Below, piece after piece: positions 53,955-64,000 of a stretch of DNA of 64,000 bases. The notes under the pieces are model-generated. The model had not been told where the DNA came from and ran no database searches. It saw only the letters and a program-made list of their open reading frames with translations. Origin of the DNA: Alopecurus myosuroides (lineage: Eukaryota > Streptophyta > Magnoliopsida > Poales > Poaceae); contig CM054060.1 of NCBI GenBank assembly GCA_028641055.1, forward strand, positions 164,088,696 through 164,152,695, in the 5' to 3' direction. Positions within the stretch are counted from its first letter, which is position 1, and each line of letters begins with the position of its first letter. Made by a program: the position numbers and the translations under genes.

Positions 53955-54995
53955 TACCTGATATTTGATGCCTCTTCTTATGCGTCAGTCGGCCGATGTG
54001 CTGTTTAAACAATTATATTTAGGGTGGTGCGCCTGTGCACCTTTGATATCTTTCACCGGGATTTTGTAATGTACGCTAAGATCTTGATATACTCTATGCC
54101 TCTTCTGGCCTTTTAAATTTATCCATTTTTTGAACTGATCTGCTCTCGATATCCGGCTTTCTTTATTGTTCCTTTTGTGAAACTCGATTTCCGGGTCTCA
54201 TGGGTGTTGACAAGCGGACTTGCTGCTAAGTCCCCACGCCCCCAAGACTCGGATTTTTGGGTTTTTGAACTTTAACAATCAAACAAGTTTTCTCGTTTTC
54301 GAGATCCCGAGCCCCCAAGACCCGGATTCCGAGTCTAGGAAATGTGATCTTTCAAGGAGAACGCATTTGTTTGCTGCTAGGTCCAAAAAGCCCAGAGCCG
54401 TTTCACATAGGTTTTGAAGTTATGCTTAATAATCGTTGAGTTTCCGGCTATCAGCCATGTACTCTGCATAACTTGTGGTTTAGATGACCCTTTTGACTCT
54501 CTGATACTATAAGCCGGCTTTCGCATGGATATCATGTTGTTACATCTGTACGAAACAGGGTCAACCAAGTCCCATTGGGCTTCATGGCTGATTGTAATCG
54601 TAAGCGAGCAAATCATGCCATTTTAGTGCGAGTCACATCGAGCTTAAGCAAGAAAAGTCAAGAAAATTTGGCTCCTTTGTCCGGTTATAAGATTGTAGCC
54701 GTACTCGTTTGCGAGTAACCGGCCCTTATAACTCATAGGCATCAAGGCCGGGTCTTTGAGTTTTCAACTGTGCTATTCAAGCAATCAGCCCCCAAGACCT
54801 ATATATGTACGCGACGTGCTGAGAGTGAAGAACATGATAATAACCACCTCTTTACTTGATATGAAAAAGTTAGGTCAGCAAGCCGCCTCATTAAAAACCC
54901 ATCCAGTCCCCAAGGGTACCCTGGATAGGAAAAGAGTACGTCTGAAACCTGCTGCCTGTTACACCGTGCAATTCCACTTGCCACTATAATCTTTA
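53955..54995. other. E2 spacer between antisense gene and pol
   Basis: Non-coding as far as I can see. Contains the block shared with E1 and P at 54416-54755, better kept than the coding exons near it. The antisense gene and pol converge on this spacer. Confidence 0.65.
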
Positions 54996-57206
54996 CTAAG
55001 TATAATACGGACGTAGCTGCGCCACGTTCCATGGTCTGTCTCTTTCTTGCGTAGATGAAGTGGTATGAGCGGTGTCATTAACTGTAGCCGACTCTTCCCT
55101 TGCATCTACCAAGTAATATGATCCGTTATGCAGATTCCGGCTTATGATAAACGGTCCTTCCCATGGCGGTGATAATTTGTGTTTTCCTTCGTTTGACTGT
55201 ACCAGGCGCAGAACCAGGTCTCCTTCCTGGAAGACCCGGGTTTTCACACGCCGGCTATGATACCTCCGTAAACCTTGCTGATAAATGGCTGATCTCTCCA
55301 GGGCTTGTTCCCTTTGTTCTTCTAACATATCTACGGCATCCTGCCGGGTCTTTTCGTTCTCCACTTCGACGTAAGCTGATATTCGTGGTGAATCATGAAT
55401 AATATCACTCGGTAGTACTGCCTCCGCGCCATAGACCATGAAGAAGGGTGTCATTTGAGTGGACCTGTTAGGTGTAGTGTTGATGCCCCAAACCACAGAA
55501 GGAAGTTCTTCGACCCATGCGCCAGCGGCCCTGATACAAGGGACTCGCAATCGTGGTTTTAATCCGTGAAGCAATTCTTGGTTTGCCCTCTCCACTTGTC
55601 CATTGGCCTGCGGATGAGCCACTGATGCAACATCAAGCCGGATTCCATTGTTGCCACAGAACTTCTCCATCTCACCAAGGGACATGTTGGTTCCATTGTC
55701 GGTAATTATGCTGTGGGGATACCCGAACCGGTAGATAATCTTTTTCAAGAACTTGACGGCTGTAGCTGCTTCACAATTAGTAACTGGCATAACCTCAACC
55801 CACTTGGTGAACTTGTCAATAGCCACCAAAATATGTGTCTTCTTGCATGGTGACATATGAAAGGGGCCAACCATATCCATCCCCCAGACAGCGAACGGCC
55901 AAGTTAACGGGATGGTCCGTAATTCCATAGCCGGCACATGGGTTTGGCGAGCGTACCTTTGACATCCGTCACACCTTGCTACTAATCTTTCCGCATCCGC
56001 TAGGGCCGTCAGCCAGAAAAATCCGTGTCGATAAGCCTTTGCCACAAGGGATCTTGTGGATGCATGATGCCCGCAATCGCCTTCATGGATTTCCTTGAGA
56101 ATCTGTCGGCCTTCTTCTGGTGCTACGCAGCGCAAAAAGACTCCTGCTGCACTTCTCTTGTACAACTCCCCATTAATGATAGAATACCCCTTTGCTCTCC
56201 GCAAAATTTGCCTTGCTAACACCTCCTGTTGTGGTAACTCGCCTCGTGACAGGTAGGCCAAAAACGGTTCTGTCCACTCGGGAATAGCGCGTATAGTGGC
56301 CACGAGCTCCGTATCCGGGTCTTTACTTGCCAGTTCCTCCTCAGACTCGATTTTAACCGATGGTCGCCATAACTCGTCCAGGAACACGTTAGGTGGAACC
56401 GGCTCTCTGCGTGAGCCGAGTCTAGCAAGGGCGTCTGCTGCTTCATTCTTTCTTCTGTCTATATGCTCCACCTCATACCCGGAAAAGCATCCTGCAACCC
56501 TATCAACCTCCCTGCGGTATGCTGCCATGGTTGCATCCTTTCTATCCCAAGTTCCTGACACCTGCTGTACCACAAGGTCCGAATCTCCGAAGCATCGTAA
56601 CCTCTTGATGTTCATCTCCTTGGCTACCTTCAAGCCATGCAATAGGGCCTCATACTCGGCCATGTTGTTGGAACAGTCAAAGTGAATTTGTAGTACGTAA
56701 CTTAATTTATCTCCTTTGGGTGACGTTAGTACCACTCCGGCTCCTGATCCCTCGTATTGCTTAGATCCATCGAAGTGCATGATCCATGATTCGGAGCTTG
56801 GAACCGTCGTAGTCATGCCTGTATGTGTCCAGTCGTTAATGAAATCAACTAAAGCCTGAGATTTGATTGCTGACCTGGGCTCGTAACTGATGTGATAATC
56901 CCCCATTTCTATCGCCCATTTGGCTATTTTTCCAGTCGCATCCGAGTTCCTGATGATATCCGACATTGGTATTGAGCTAACCACCGTTATGGGGTGTTCC
57001 TGGAAATATGGCTTCAACTTCCGGCTGGCCATAAAGACCCCGAAAACCAGCTTTTGCCAATGCGGATAGCGCTGCTTTGCTTCCGACAATACCTCACTGA
57101 CATAATAAACCGGCCTCTGAACTGGATAACCTTTCCCATCTTCTTTACGCTCCACAACCACTACTGCACTGACGGCTCGGGGGCCTGCTGCCACGTACAG
57201 CAACAT
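54996..57206 (-). CDS. E2 pol: RNase H, second (Tat-type) RNase H, integrase
   Basis: Open for 736 residues. Residues 1-110 finish the first, RT-linked RNase H (YYVSEVLSEAKQRYPHWQKL). About 140-265 is a second, complete RNase H: FDGSKQYEGSGAGVVL (Asp), NMAEYEALLHGL (Glu), FGDSDLVVQQV (Asp) and HIDRRKNEAADALA. This extra domain is typical of Tat-clade elements. Integrase follows: zinc motif HEGDCGHH ... CDGCQRYA near 370-420, then the catalytic Asp in WGMDMVGPF, Asp in TDNGTNM and Glu in NGQVERANQELLHG. No chromodomain is seen after it. The start is artificial: a one-base loss in the A5 run at about 57256-57260 separates it from RT upstream. Confidence 0.9.
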   Translation of the reverse strand: MLLYVAAGPRAVSAVVVVERKEDGKGYPVQRPVYYVSEVLSEAKQRYPHWQKLVFGVFMASRKLKPYFQEHPITVVSSIPMSDIIRNSDATGKIAKWAIEMGDYHISYEPRSAIKSQALVDFINDWTHTGMTTTVPSSESWIMHFDGSKQYEGSGAGVVLTSPKGDKLSYVLQIHFDCSNNMAEYEALLHGLKVAKEMNIKRLRCFGDSDLVVQQVSGTWDRKDATMAAYRREVDRVAGCFSGYEVEHIDRRKNEAADALARLGSRREPVPPNVFLDELWRPSVKIESEEELASKDPDTELVATIRAIPEWTEPFLAYLSRGELPQQEVLARQILRRAKGYSIINGELYKRSAAGVFLRCVAPEEGRQILKEIHEGDCGHHASTRSLVAKAYRHGFFWLTALADAERLVARCDGCQRYARQTHVPAMELRTIPLTWPFAVWGMDMVGPFHMSPCKKTHILVAIDKFTKWVEVMPVTNCEAATAVKFLKKIIYRFGYPHSIITDNGTNMSLGEMEKFCGNNGIRLDVASVAHPQANGQVERANQELLHGLKPRLRVPCIRAAGAWVEELPSVVWGINTTPNRSTQMTPFFMVYGAEAVLPSDIIHDSPRISAYVEVENEKTRQDAVDMLEEQREQALERSAIYQQGLRRYHSRRVKTRVFQEGDLVLRLVQSNEGKHKLSPPWEGPFIISRNLHNGSYYLVDAREESATVNDTAHTTSSTQERDRPWNVAQLRPYYT

Positions 57207-57229
57207 AGGCTCTTTAGGACCCGGGGCCG

Positions 57230-58612
57230 CTAGTACTGGTGCTTCAGATAATTGCTTTTTAGTGCCTCGAACGCCTCATCCGCCTCCTGATCCCATACGA
57301 ATTTGTCTGACTTTCTCAAGAGCCGGTACAAGGGTATTGCCTTTTCTCCGAGTCTTGATATGAATCGGCTCAAGGCTGCCACGCAGCCCGTGAGTTTTTG
57401 AACGTGCTTCAAATTTTCCGGTTTTTTCAAATTTTGGATAGCTTTGATTTTATCCGGGTTTGCTTCAATTCCTCTCTCGGAGACGATAAAGCCGAGTAAT
57501 TTCCCGGCTGGAACTCCAAACACGCATTTTGTCGGGTTAAGCTTCATCTGGTACCTTCTCAAGTTCTTGAACGTTTCCTTTAGATCATCGATAAACGTCT
57601 CTGCCTTCCTAGTTTTGATAACCACATCATCCACATAAGCATGGACATTACGTCCGATTTGGTCCTCGAAGCACTTCTGAATACACCGTTGATAAGTTGC
57701 GCCAGCGTTCTTCAATCCAAATGTCATGGTTTTATAGCAAAAGGCCCCAAAAGGGGTTATAAACGATGTTTTCTCCCAATCCTCCCTCTTGAGCTTAATC
57801 TGATGATACCCGGAATATGCGTCCAGAAAGCATAATAGGTCACTTCCAGCTACTGCGTCTATAATCTGATCTATCCTTGGTAGTGCGAACGGATCCTTTG
57901 GGCAATGTTTGTTGAGACTCGTAAAATCAATGCACATCCTCCACTCATTGGTCTTTTTCATCACTAGAACTGGGTTTGCTAACCAATCCGGGTGAAATAC
58001 TTCCATGATAAAGCCGGCTGCCAATAGCAGAGCGATCTCTTCCCCTATAGCCTTCCTTCTTTCCTCATTCATTTTCCTCAAGCCCTGCTTCACGGGCCTG
58101 GACTTGGGATCTACATGCAAACTGTGCTCGGCCAGCTCTGTCGGGATACCCGGCATGTCGCTAGGTGTCCAGGCGAACACGTCTGCATTTGAACGAATAA
58201 ACTCCACAAGTGCCTTCTCCTGCTCTTTTCCCAAATTAGACCCTATGGTAAATTGCTTAGTGGAATCACCTTCAACAAAATCTATCTTATTGGTGTCTTG
58301 TGCTGCCTTGAATTTTGCTCTCTCGTCCTCAGTATTCGGCTTTTTCAAAGCTGTTCTATCATCCGGATTTACTTGAGACCGGTAATACTCTAGTTCTTCC
58401 TTTCTGCACACTTGCTCGGCCATTACTGAATCTCCTTCGTCACACTCAGCCGCTATATCCTGGTTCCCATGCACGGTGATGGTCCGCTTAGGACCCGGAA
58501 TCTTTAGCTGCAAATACACATAACACGGCCTGGCCATGAACTTAGCATAAGCCGGTCTTCCGAACAGCGCGTGGTAAGGACTGCGCAATTGACCACCTCG
58601 AACGTTAGCCAC
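57230..58612 (-). CDS. E2 protease end and reverse transcriptase
   Basis: Frame of 460 residues. The first 70 residues are the tail of the protease region (YHALFGRPAYAKFMARP). RT proper starts near residue 210 (HPDWLANPVLVMKK) with DFTSLNKHCPKDPFALPRID, LDAYSGYHQIKL, FGLKNAGATYQR and the catalytic AYVDDVVIKT near 325, then the thumb and connection (RYQMKLNPTKCVFGVPAGKLLGF). It copies element RNA into cDNA. A frameshift near 58590 splits it from the protease frame upstream, and another near 57258 ends it before RNase H. This is the segment missing from E1 and P. Confidence 0.9.
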   Translation of the reverse strand: MANVRGGQLRSPYHALFGRPAYAKFMARPCYVYLQLKIPGPKRTITVHGNQDIAAECDEGDSVMAEQVCRKEELEYYRSQVNPDDRTALKKPNTEDERAKFKAAQDTNKIDFVEGDSTKQFTIGSNLGKEQEKALVEFIRSNADVFAWTPSDMPGIPTELAEHSLHVDPKSRPVKQGLRKMNEERRKAIGEEIALLLAAGFIMEVFHPDWLANPVLVMKKTNEWRMCIDFTSLNKHCPKDPFALPRIDQIIDAVAGSDLLCFLDAYSGYHQIKLKREDWEKTSFITPFGAFCYKTMTFGLKNAGATYQRCIQKCFEDQIGRNVHAYVDDVVIKTRKAETFIDDLKETFKNLRRYQMKLNPTKCVFGVPAGKLLGFIVSERGIEANPDKIKAIQNLKKPENLKHVQKLTGCVAALSRFISRLGEKAIPLYRLLRKSDKFVWDQEADEAFEALKSNYLKHQY

Positions 58613-59349
58613 TCAACTCGATAATTATCCGTCGATTCTCCGAAAGCCACCTCCAAGGTGATCTTTCCCTCGGGGCTCGCCGAGTGACCCGGCACGATCC
58701 CATGAAAGACTGTCGAACTTTTCTGTAGCTGGGACTCTTTGAGACTCATGCGTAAGAAGGTTTCCCAATACAGGATGTTAATGCTACTTCCACCGTCCAT
58801 CAGGACCCTTTTCAGTTCGTAACCATCGACCTGTGGCGCAACCACCAATGCCAAGACTCCTAGGCGCTCTATTCTTTCCGGGTGATCTCTTCTGCTCCAC
58901 GTTACCTCTTGTTCCGCCCATCTCAGGTATCCCGGCTCGGCCGAGGAAACCGAGTTTACCGCTTGCTTTAATGTCTCTTTGTTCCTGCTAGAAGTTCCTG
59001 TAGTATGCACATGATATTGTCCTTTTAAATCAGGCGTACATACCATACCGATGAAGATGTTGATCTGGCCGATCGTCACAGTAGATCCGGACTCGAGGTG
59101 ATCTGACTCTGGCCCCCAGCCGGAATCGTCCACCATCTTTTCTCCTTTGTGGTCGATGTAGATCTCGCCGGTGACAAGATTCTCCATGTTCTTCCGAGCT
59201 TCTCCCGTGATGTAAACACCTTTGGACGCAGGCCCCACGGTGGGCGCCAACTGTCGTGGGATAATCACGGCAGACGTTACCGGGGGTAACTGATCTTGGG
59301 GCAAGACGACACAGGCGTTTGGGAGAGGGTTTAGCTCAGAGGAAAACAT
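58504..59349 (-). pseudogene. E2 gag-protease remnant with internal deletion
   Basis: Starts at the ATG at 59349-59347 inside the LTR (MFSSELNPLPNACVV), reads through the primer site and MENLVTGEIYIDH, then jumps at about 59030 from IGMVCTP directly to GQYHVHTTG, the linker before the protease. Most of Gag, including the capsid domain and Cys/His pattern, is therefore gone. The protease motif LMDGGSSINILY is present. A frameshift near 58590 ends it. This copy cannot supply Gag, but the junction is in frame. Confidence 0.85.
59232..59249 (-). other. Primer binding site of E2 (tRNA-Lys-like)
   Basis: Minus TGGCGCCCACCGTGGGGC, two bases from the 5' LTR. Confidence 0.83.
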
Positions 59350-59726
59350 GGTGGAACTCGATCTGCTAGCCGGCAATCAAGTCGCCGAGTCTCCGATCTC
59401 AATATATTAACTCGATCTCTGGTATACACTAGATGCTCGATATCAAGCGGTACTACTAGGGTTCTTGGATCTCCCTTAACTAACCCTAGGGGTCGGTTTA
59501 TAAAGCACCCGTACCCCTTGGCTTACTCTCCAAGGCGCACCCTAAATCCTACCCGGACACGGCACACGAACCCTAACCTTCCTTCACCGTAACCCACAAT
59601 CCGGGTTACTGGGCCTACAAACTTGGGCCTTAAGAAAGTTCTCTATCCTTAGCCGGATCCTGCGCAGCGTCCTTTGGGCCGGGTTGTACCTTGGAGTTGG
59701 CCTACCGGGTTGTTATCCCTCCATCA
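59252..59726 (-). repeat. 5' LTR of E2 (475 bp)
   Basis: Partner of 49135-49608. It is followed by GTAAC and then a further LTR fragment rather than by the expected ACAGT duplication. Confidence 0.9.
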
Positions 59727-59731
59727 GTAAC

Positions 59732-59823
59732 TGTCGTGGGATAATCACGGCAGACGTTACTGGGGGTAACTGATCTTGGGGCAAGACGACACAGGCATTT
59801 GGGAGAGGGTTTAGCTCAGAGGA
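59732..59823 (-). repeat. Truncated extra LTR of the E family (about 90 bp)
   Basis: Repeats the first 92 plus-strand bases of the E2-type LTR (TGTCGTGGGATAATC ... CTCAGAGGA), then switches to P sequence. The junction with the P duplicate shares GGA (59821-59823). The two bases after the E2 LTR (GT) match the start of the internal region, and AAC before this fragment matches the base of the primer site, so it may be the remnant of a tandem LTR-internal-LTR copy with the internal part lost. Confidence 0.8.
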
Positions 59824-60937
59824 GATTCGGGCCTTGGGGACTGTGGGTTTCGAAACAGAATCAAGCTGTTTCATCGCTAAGCTCGAAAGACCCCAACATC
59901 CGAGTCGTGGGGACTTGGGGACTTAAAGAAAAGTCCACCTGTCAAAACCCACGGTACTCGGAAATAAAGAAGGAAATAAAAAGAAAGTCGGATATCAAGA
60001 ATAAGTCCAAAAATAGGCAAGTATCAAGTTCATCAAAAAGGCCTAGAAAGGCACGAGCTGTATCACAGAATTAAAGTGCATTACAAGTTGCGACACTAGT
60101 ATCAAGGGTGCACAGGCGCACCGTCAAAAGAATACTTGTTTTGAGTAAAAACAACAAATGATTGAAGTATTTTTATGGCGCTTTGCTCATTCGGCTTCCT
60201 GCGTAGAGTCCACATCGTTGCCCTTACCTTCCGGGTCTTACTCCTGGACTTGCTTTATTCCGGAATCGTCACCCGGATTCCTTGCGGCAGGACGGACTGG
60301 TGGAGGAACAGCTGGTGTAGAGGTGGCTGGCCCTGATAACTCGGCCTCTCTCTTTGCAGTTGCTTCCCTCTTCCTAGCCGAATCAGCAGCCCATTTCTCC
60401 AAAATATCAAAAGGCGGGGGTGCTTCCTCTGTAACAATTTTGCCTTCAGCGTCGTATGAACTCATAATCGTGTTCAGATCCATACTATCAGCCAAAGTGG
60501 TGGCCGAATGACGCACTGCAGACTGTACGGCCTTGAAGTCCTTGGGTGTAAACTTGGAGCCATCCGCTTTAAATTCTGGAAACCCGGATATCATCTTTGC
60601 CGGGTCAAGCTTTGGAAAGTAAGCCTTAGCCAGGGTAAAGGCCCGGGTCATACCAATCCGGCATGACGAGCGTTTCCATATTTCAATCCAGCCGGGCACG
60701 GTGGAGCAGGCTTTGATGAGATTTTCTTCACCCGGGTATACTTCAGTAGGCCACTTCACAACGTCCAATATAAATTTCGTGCCGGCAAAGAACGTCCGGA
60801 GCACAGTCTTTAAAGTTTTAGCCTTTGCAAGGGCATCCTCCTCTGGGGCTGCAAGGTTGGCACCTGCAGTTGAAGCAAAGGAAGGACGTATCAGTGATTC
60901 CGAGTATCATACAATAAAGTAAAGGAACGAAGACAGT
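59821..60937. repeat. 1117-bp direct repeat, right copy (partner 48018-49134)
   Basis: Begins GGAGATTCGGGCC and ends AAGACAGT. Unlike the left copy, it continues without E2 into CGGCAGCAAAAACTTACT, which is the original intron, so it is an empty-site copy. Differences include G/A near 59898 and two adjacent changes (GG to AA) near 60760; most are C/T or G/A. Confidence 0.9.
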
Positions 60938-63385
60938 CGGCAGCAAAAACTTACTAAGAAAGATCTGATAGGTATCGGTGACCTGGTCCGATAGTTTCTT
61001 CAGTGCGGTTTGAGCAGTATTGCACTTCTTCTGGTATTTAGAAACATCCTTCTTCAAGTTTTCCACGTCATCCTCGAGGGCTTCTCTCCGCTTTACCTCG
61101 GCAAGAATAAGTTGTTCGGTCTTGAGCAAAATTTCATCAGACCGGGTAATCTGCGCCTGTAAGTAGCAAGGAGCACAAGTATCAGTCGGATATTATGGCA
61201 AGCTGAGTATTGCGTAAAGTACCAAGCACAACTTAAGCAAGTCATGCTCGGAACTTGGGGACTAGGTATGCACTACGAGATATCAAGTATTATTACCTGG
61301 TGCTCTGCGGCCATGCGCTCCAGAATATTGCTCTCTGAAGTCTTCATAGTGAGGAGAGTGTCCATCAGTTGATCAAAAGTGCCATTACCCGTATCAGAGG
61401 ACCCGGGGCCTTGGAAATTCCGAGAAGGAGTCTTCTTCTTAGTGGGAGGCGGCACCCGGGTCATTCGAATGTCGGAATCCGATGCTCCTTCTCCTGCACC
61501 CAAGGTTGCAGCTCTTTTCTTCTTGCTTATGTGGGAGGCGATCGGATACTCGGCTTCTCGTGTGCCCGGGTTTATTGGTGATGCTTGTTCTTCGCCGCTG
61601 GACTCGGCTATTGTTTTATCAGCTAGGTTTCCCTTACCCGGGTTATCGGTTGCCATATCCTCTTGGTCACTGATAACGACAGTGGCCCTATGGATAGTGA
61701 GAGTGAGCAATCAGTGTGCAATCAGGAAAGGGTGATGAAGATGCGATAGAACGTCAGAAAAGGAACTTTACCCGGGATTCACCGCAAAGTCTAAAGGAAA
61801 TTCGTTGCCAGACCCGGGTGAATCTGAAAAATATCAAGTGAGATTTCGTAAGAGAATGGTTCGGAAAGATTGTTTTCTCTGACAAAGGATAAGGTAAGTA
61901 CCGGTGCGCCGAGCCGGAGACGACGGAGTACCCGGGTTAAGAGCGTCATCACCCGGGTAATTCCGAGTCGCTCTGCGCTTGGTCATAGGCGACTCCTTCA
62001 AATACGGCCAGTAGAGTAATGCCAAGTTAGCTCATGTATATCACCAAAGGGAATACGAATCGAATACAAGGAGGCGATATGATACCTTGAAGACGACCCC
62101 TCGGGGTTTTCTCTTAGATCCGACTTTAATTGTCGGCTCCGCTTCGTCTTCATCACTGGCGGATTCCACTTTGCCGTCAGTTTCTTCTTCCTTGTCATCC
62201 TCCTCTTGTTCTGGACATCATCAAAGATAGTTAGAAAATGAAGGAGTTGCGACGAACTTAAAGGAACCAAATAAAATCCGGAGAGCACCTTCGTCCGAGT
62301 TAACGGCCTCTTCTTGCTCCTCTGGACTCTCGGAGCTAGGAGAAGTGTTGATCTTCCAAAAATCATCATCAGCCTGAAATAAAAGTATCAGTACAAAGGT
62401 TATCAACTGTATAAAGTGGAAAAAGCAAGGGTAAAGACGTCAAAATTGGATCTTCACCTTGGGGGCTGGGTTCTCGAGTGTGAAGGGCTCTAATCCGGCT
62501 ATGTTCCGGATTACCTCAAGTTTTTGTCAGAAAACCCTTGATAGTTTTATGGGTGTCACCAGCCGCGAAGCTGTTGTCAGAGTACCGGAGCGGGTCTGTG
62601 GTTTGCCCCGAATACTCGCACAATAACTTTGTGCGGATGGAATTGGGTTGAATCCGGAAATCGACCCAAGTTTTCACCAGGTTGAGCCCGATGAGACCTT
62701 GGGCCGTGAGAGTGGTGATTTTGGCTAGCAGAGGCTGAATTGCCTCCCTGTCCGAGTCAGGGGCAAAGGCACTAAATTTCTCAGAAATGTCAAGAAGGCC
62801 CTCTAAGTAACCCGGCAGTTTCTTTTGGCCGGGTGGGGAAGTGTCTTGGCAGTAAAAGTACGAGAGCTGCCAGTACTTGACGTGGGAGTTAAGGGTAAGG
62901 GGTGGCATCAGAGAATTCTTGCGGCGCTGGATAGAAACCCCCCCGCAAGCGAGAAGTGCTCCGTCACCGCTTTCGCGGCACGGTTTGCACTGGAAAAGCT
63001 CAACAAAAAGAGCCAGACTTGGCGGAGTGCACAAGTATGACTCGGAAAGGACGATAAAGTGGGAGATATTTAACACAGAATTAGGACCTATGTCAAATAC
63101 ACGAAGGCCATAGTGGCTCAGGACGTCGCGGAAGAAGGGGTGACCCGGAGGACGAAAGCCCCGAGTCACGTGCTCTACAAAGCATATTACCTCATCCTTT
63201 GCCGGTGTAGGCCGGGTCTCCTTACCCGGCACCCTCCACTGGATATCCTCTTGAGGGGGAAGAATTCCTAGCTCGACCAGTTCTTCTAACTTGGCCTTGG
63301 TGACCGTAGATCGCGCCCAGTTGGCGGATATGGAGTTGGTGGTCTTGGCCTTGGTTGGTGTTTTTCCCTGCTTCTTGGGAGCCAT
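60238..63385 (-). pseudogene. P antisense gene, eight coding exons, 2-bp deletion and late stop
   Basis: Exons on the minus strand: 63385-62458, 62373-62289, 62210-62086, 61995-61902, 61823-61772, 61687-61297, 61156-60955, 60863-60238, all GT-AG, the same structure as E1. Exon 1 is 928 bases against 930 in E1 and E2; a 2-bp loss near 62520 (after IKGFLT) shifts the frame. The last exon ends at a TAA (60238-60240) where E1 and the left copy have a Gln codon, removing about 18 residues. All other joins are in phase. The same domain blocks as E1 are present (FVEHVTRGFRPPGHPFFRDV, GGVSIQRRKNS, LKKDVSKYQKK). It appears to be a recently disabled gene. Confidence 0.78.
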
Positions 63386-64000
63386 GTGGTTGACCTGCAA
63401 AGCACGAGGTAGAAGGATACAAGGAATAAGACACGGAAACTATGAGCAGGCCGAGTATCGGTAGATGATATCGAGACATGGAAATTGCATACTATCCGGG
63501 TGTCACTCTGCAGAGTGAGGTTCGAATTATCCGGGTATCGAGCATCGTAATAAAAGTTATGGGGGTCTATGCATTGAAAGAGCTTTTGAGGATGATGAAT
63601 GGTTGCACAGGCACTTATTGCGAATAAAAAGAACCGGAAAGGGGAGGATTTTCCGGGTGACAGAGATAAGGGCGGAAACTCTGAGTGGCCCGAGCCGAGA
63701 TTGGAGATTCCGTTTTTAGATTTGCGGTAAAATTAACAAATGTGGGCGGTAGGAAAACGCAATAAATTCCATATCCCACGTATTGGGTGAGCTAGAATGA
63801 ATACACGAGATCTAATTCGGCATGGCCGGGAAAGTGACCGGCGGGTTGACCTAGATCTAAGTTGAAGAAAATCAAGAAATTGCGGAGGCTAATTAACGGG
63901 TATGGGGAATCTTACTGGAGGAGATTGAAGTGAAGCTCGACGGAGGCAAATCGCGCAAGATTGATGCCCCTTTGCGATTCCCGACGGGCCGGTTGGGGGC
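63386..64000 (-). other. 5'UTR intron and leader of the P antisense gene
   Basis: The intron runs from the donor at 63915 to the TTGCAG acceptor at 63395 (minus strand). The leader is cut by the window end, so TATA box and LTR are not visible. No other gene is supported. Confidence 0.6.

Larger units (their letters stand above)
49135..59726 (-). mobile_element. E2: Tat-type Ty3/Gypsy element with pol, gag mostly deleted
   Basis: Minus-strand order: 5' LTR (59252-59726), primer site, gag start fused by deletion to protease, RT, RNase H, second RNase H, integrase, conserved spacer, antisense gene on plus (50767-53954), 3' LTR (49135-49608). LTRs differ at about eight or nine positions, so it is older than E1. 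The left flank is ACAGT, but GTAAC follows the right LTR, so no target duplication remains. The extra RNase H between RNase H and integrase is the mark of the Tat clade. It stands for the pol-bearing branch of the family, though this copy has frameshifts. Confidence 0.85.
43248..64000 (+). mobile_element. P: non-autonomous E1-family element, split by E2, right end outside
   Basis: Plus-strand order: 5' LTR (43248-43721), primer site, gag-protease with four stops (43723-47325), the same pol deletion as E1, conserved spacer, then the antisense gene on the minus strand. E2 sits in the intron before the last antisense exon. To the right of E2 a 1117-bp copy of the left flank (59821-60937) precedes the rest of the antisense gene, 60955-63385, and its 5'UTR to the window end. 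The 3' LTR is beyond 64000. AGAGA at 43243-43247 would be its left target duplication. Confidence 0.8.

Noticed and set aside
1..64000. CRISPR arrays, bacterial operons, tRNA or rRNA genes
   Set aside because: None seen. The tRNA-like matches are primer binding sites only, 12-18 bases long.

Overview
This window looks like intergenic DNA from a large-genome grass, probably a Pooideae cereal or forage grass. The reasons are the cereal-type LTR retrotransposons (LTRs opening TGATACGT, tRNA-Asp-type primer sites, Copia primer sites of the TGGTATCAGAGC type), a grass-type Helitron, and a GC-rich HMA gene of the monocot small-HMA type. The species cannot be fixed from the sequence alone. The only convincing host gene is a small heavy-metal-associated (HMA) domain protein at 1311-1709; almost everything else is nested transposable elements. 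A 100-N scaffold gap lies at 6233-6332.

Layout. 1-2116: HMA gene with TATA box and flanks. 2117-6232: decayed plus-strand Copia (C1), cut by the gap. 6333-10269: decayed minus-strand Copia (C2, SIRE/Maximus-like, 1.1-kb LTR). 10270-12250: 3' LTR and internal part of a minus-strand LTR element (G0). 12251-25679: minus-strand Copia (C3), split by G1. G1 (13071-22750, minus) is a complete pol-less LTR element with a GTTAC target duplication, and a Helitron (15000-17820) sits inside it. 25680-43247: plus-strand pol-less element G2 in an LTR-internal-LTR-internal-LTR arrangement. G2 is split by E1 (29274-39224), a very young non-autonomous Ty3/Gypsy element of Tat type with a CTGTG target duplication and LTRs differing at one base. 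From 43248 to the end, another member of the E1 family (P, plus strand) sits in the last G2 LTR fragment and is split by E2 (49135-59726, minus), a related element that keeps reverse transcriptase, two RNase H domains and integrase.

The most notable system is in the E1/P/E2 family. Each element carries, on the strand opposite to gag-pol, a multi-exon gene with its own TATA box and 5'UTR intron. Its first exon resembles the Pfam 'putative gypsy type transposon' (Transposase_28) domain. In E1 this gene is fully open: eight coding exons with GT-AG introns at compatible phases give 844 codons plus stop. P has a 2-bp deletion and a late stop, E2 has one frameshift, but nearly all splice sites are kept. 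E1 and P share one RT-RH-IN deletion while keeping gag-protease and the antisense gene, so they form a non-autonomous lineage that probably moved with a pol-bearing relative such as E2.

Other structural signals: an 8-bp-stem tetraloop hairpin 18-19 nt from the 3' LTR in three elements (G0, G1, G2), with two unrelated stem sequences; an LTR family that has absorbed a primer-binding-site copy; Gag frames whose first AUG lies inside the 5' LTR and reads through the primer site; and a Helitron whose empty site is present elsewhere in the window.
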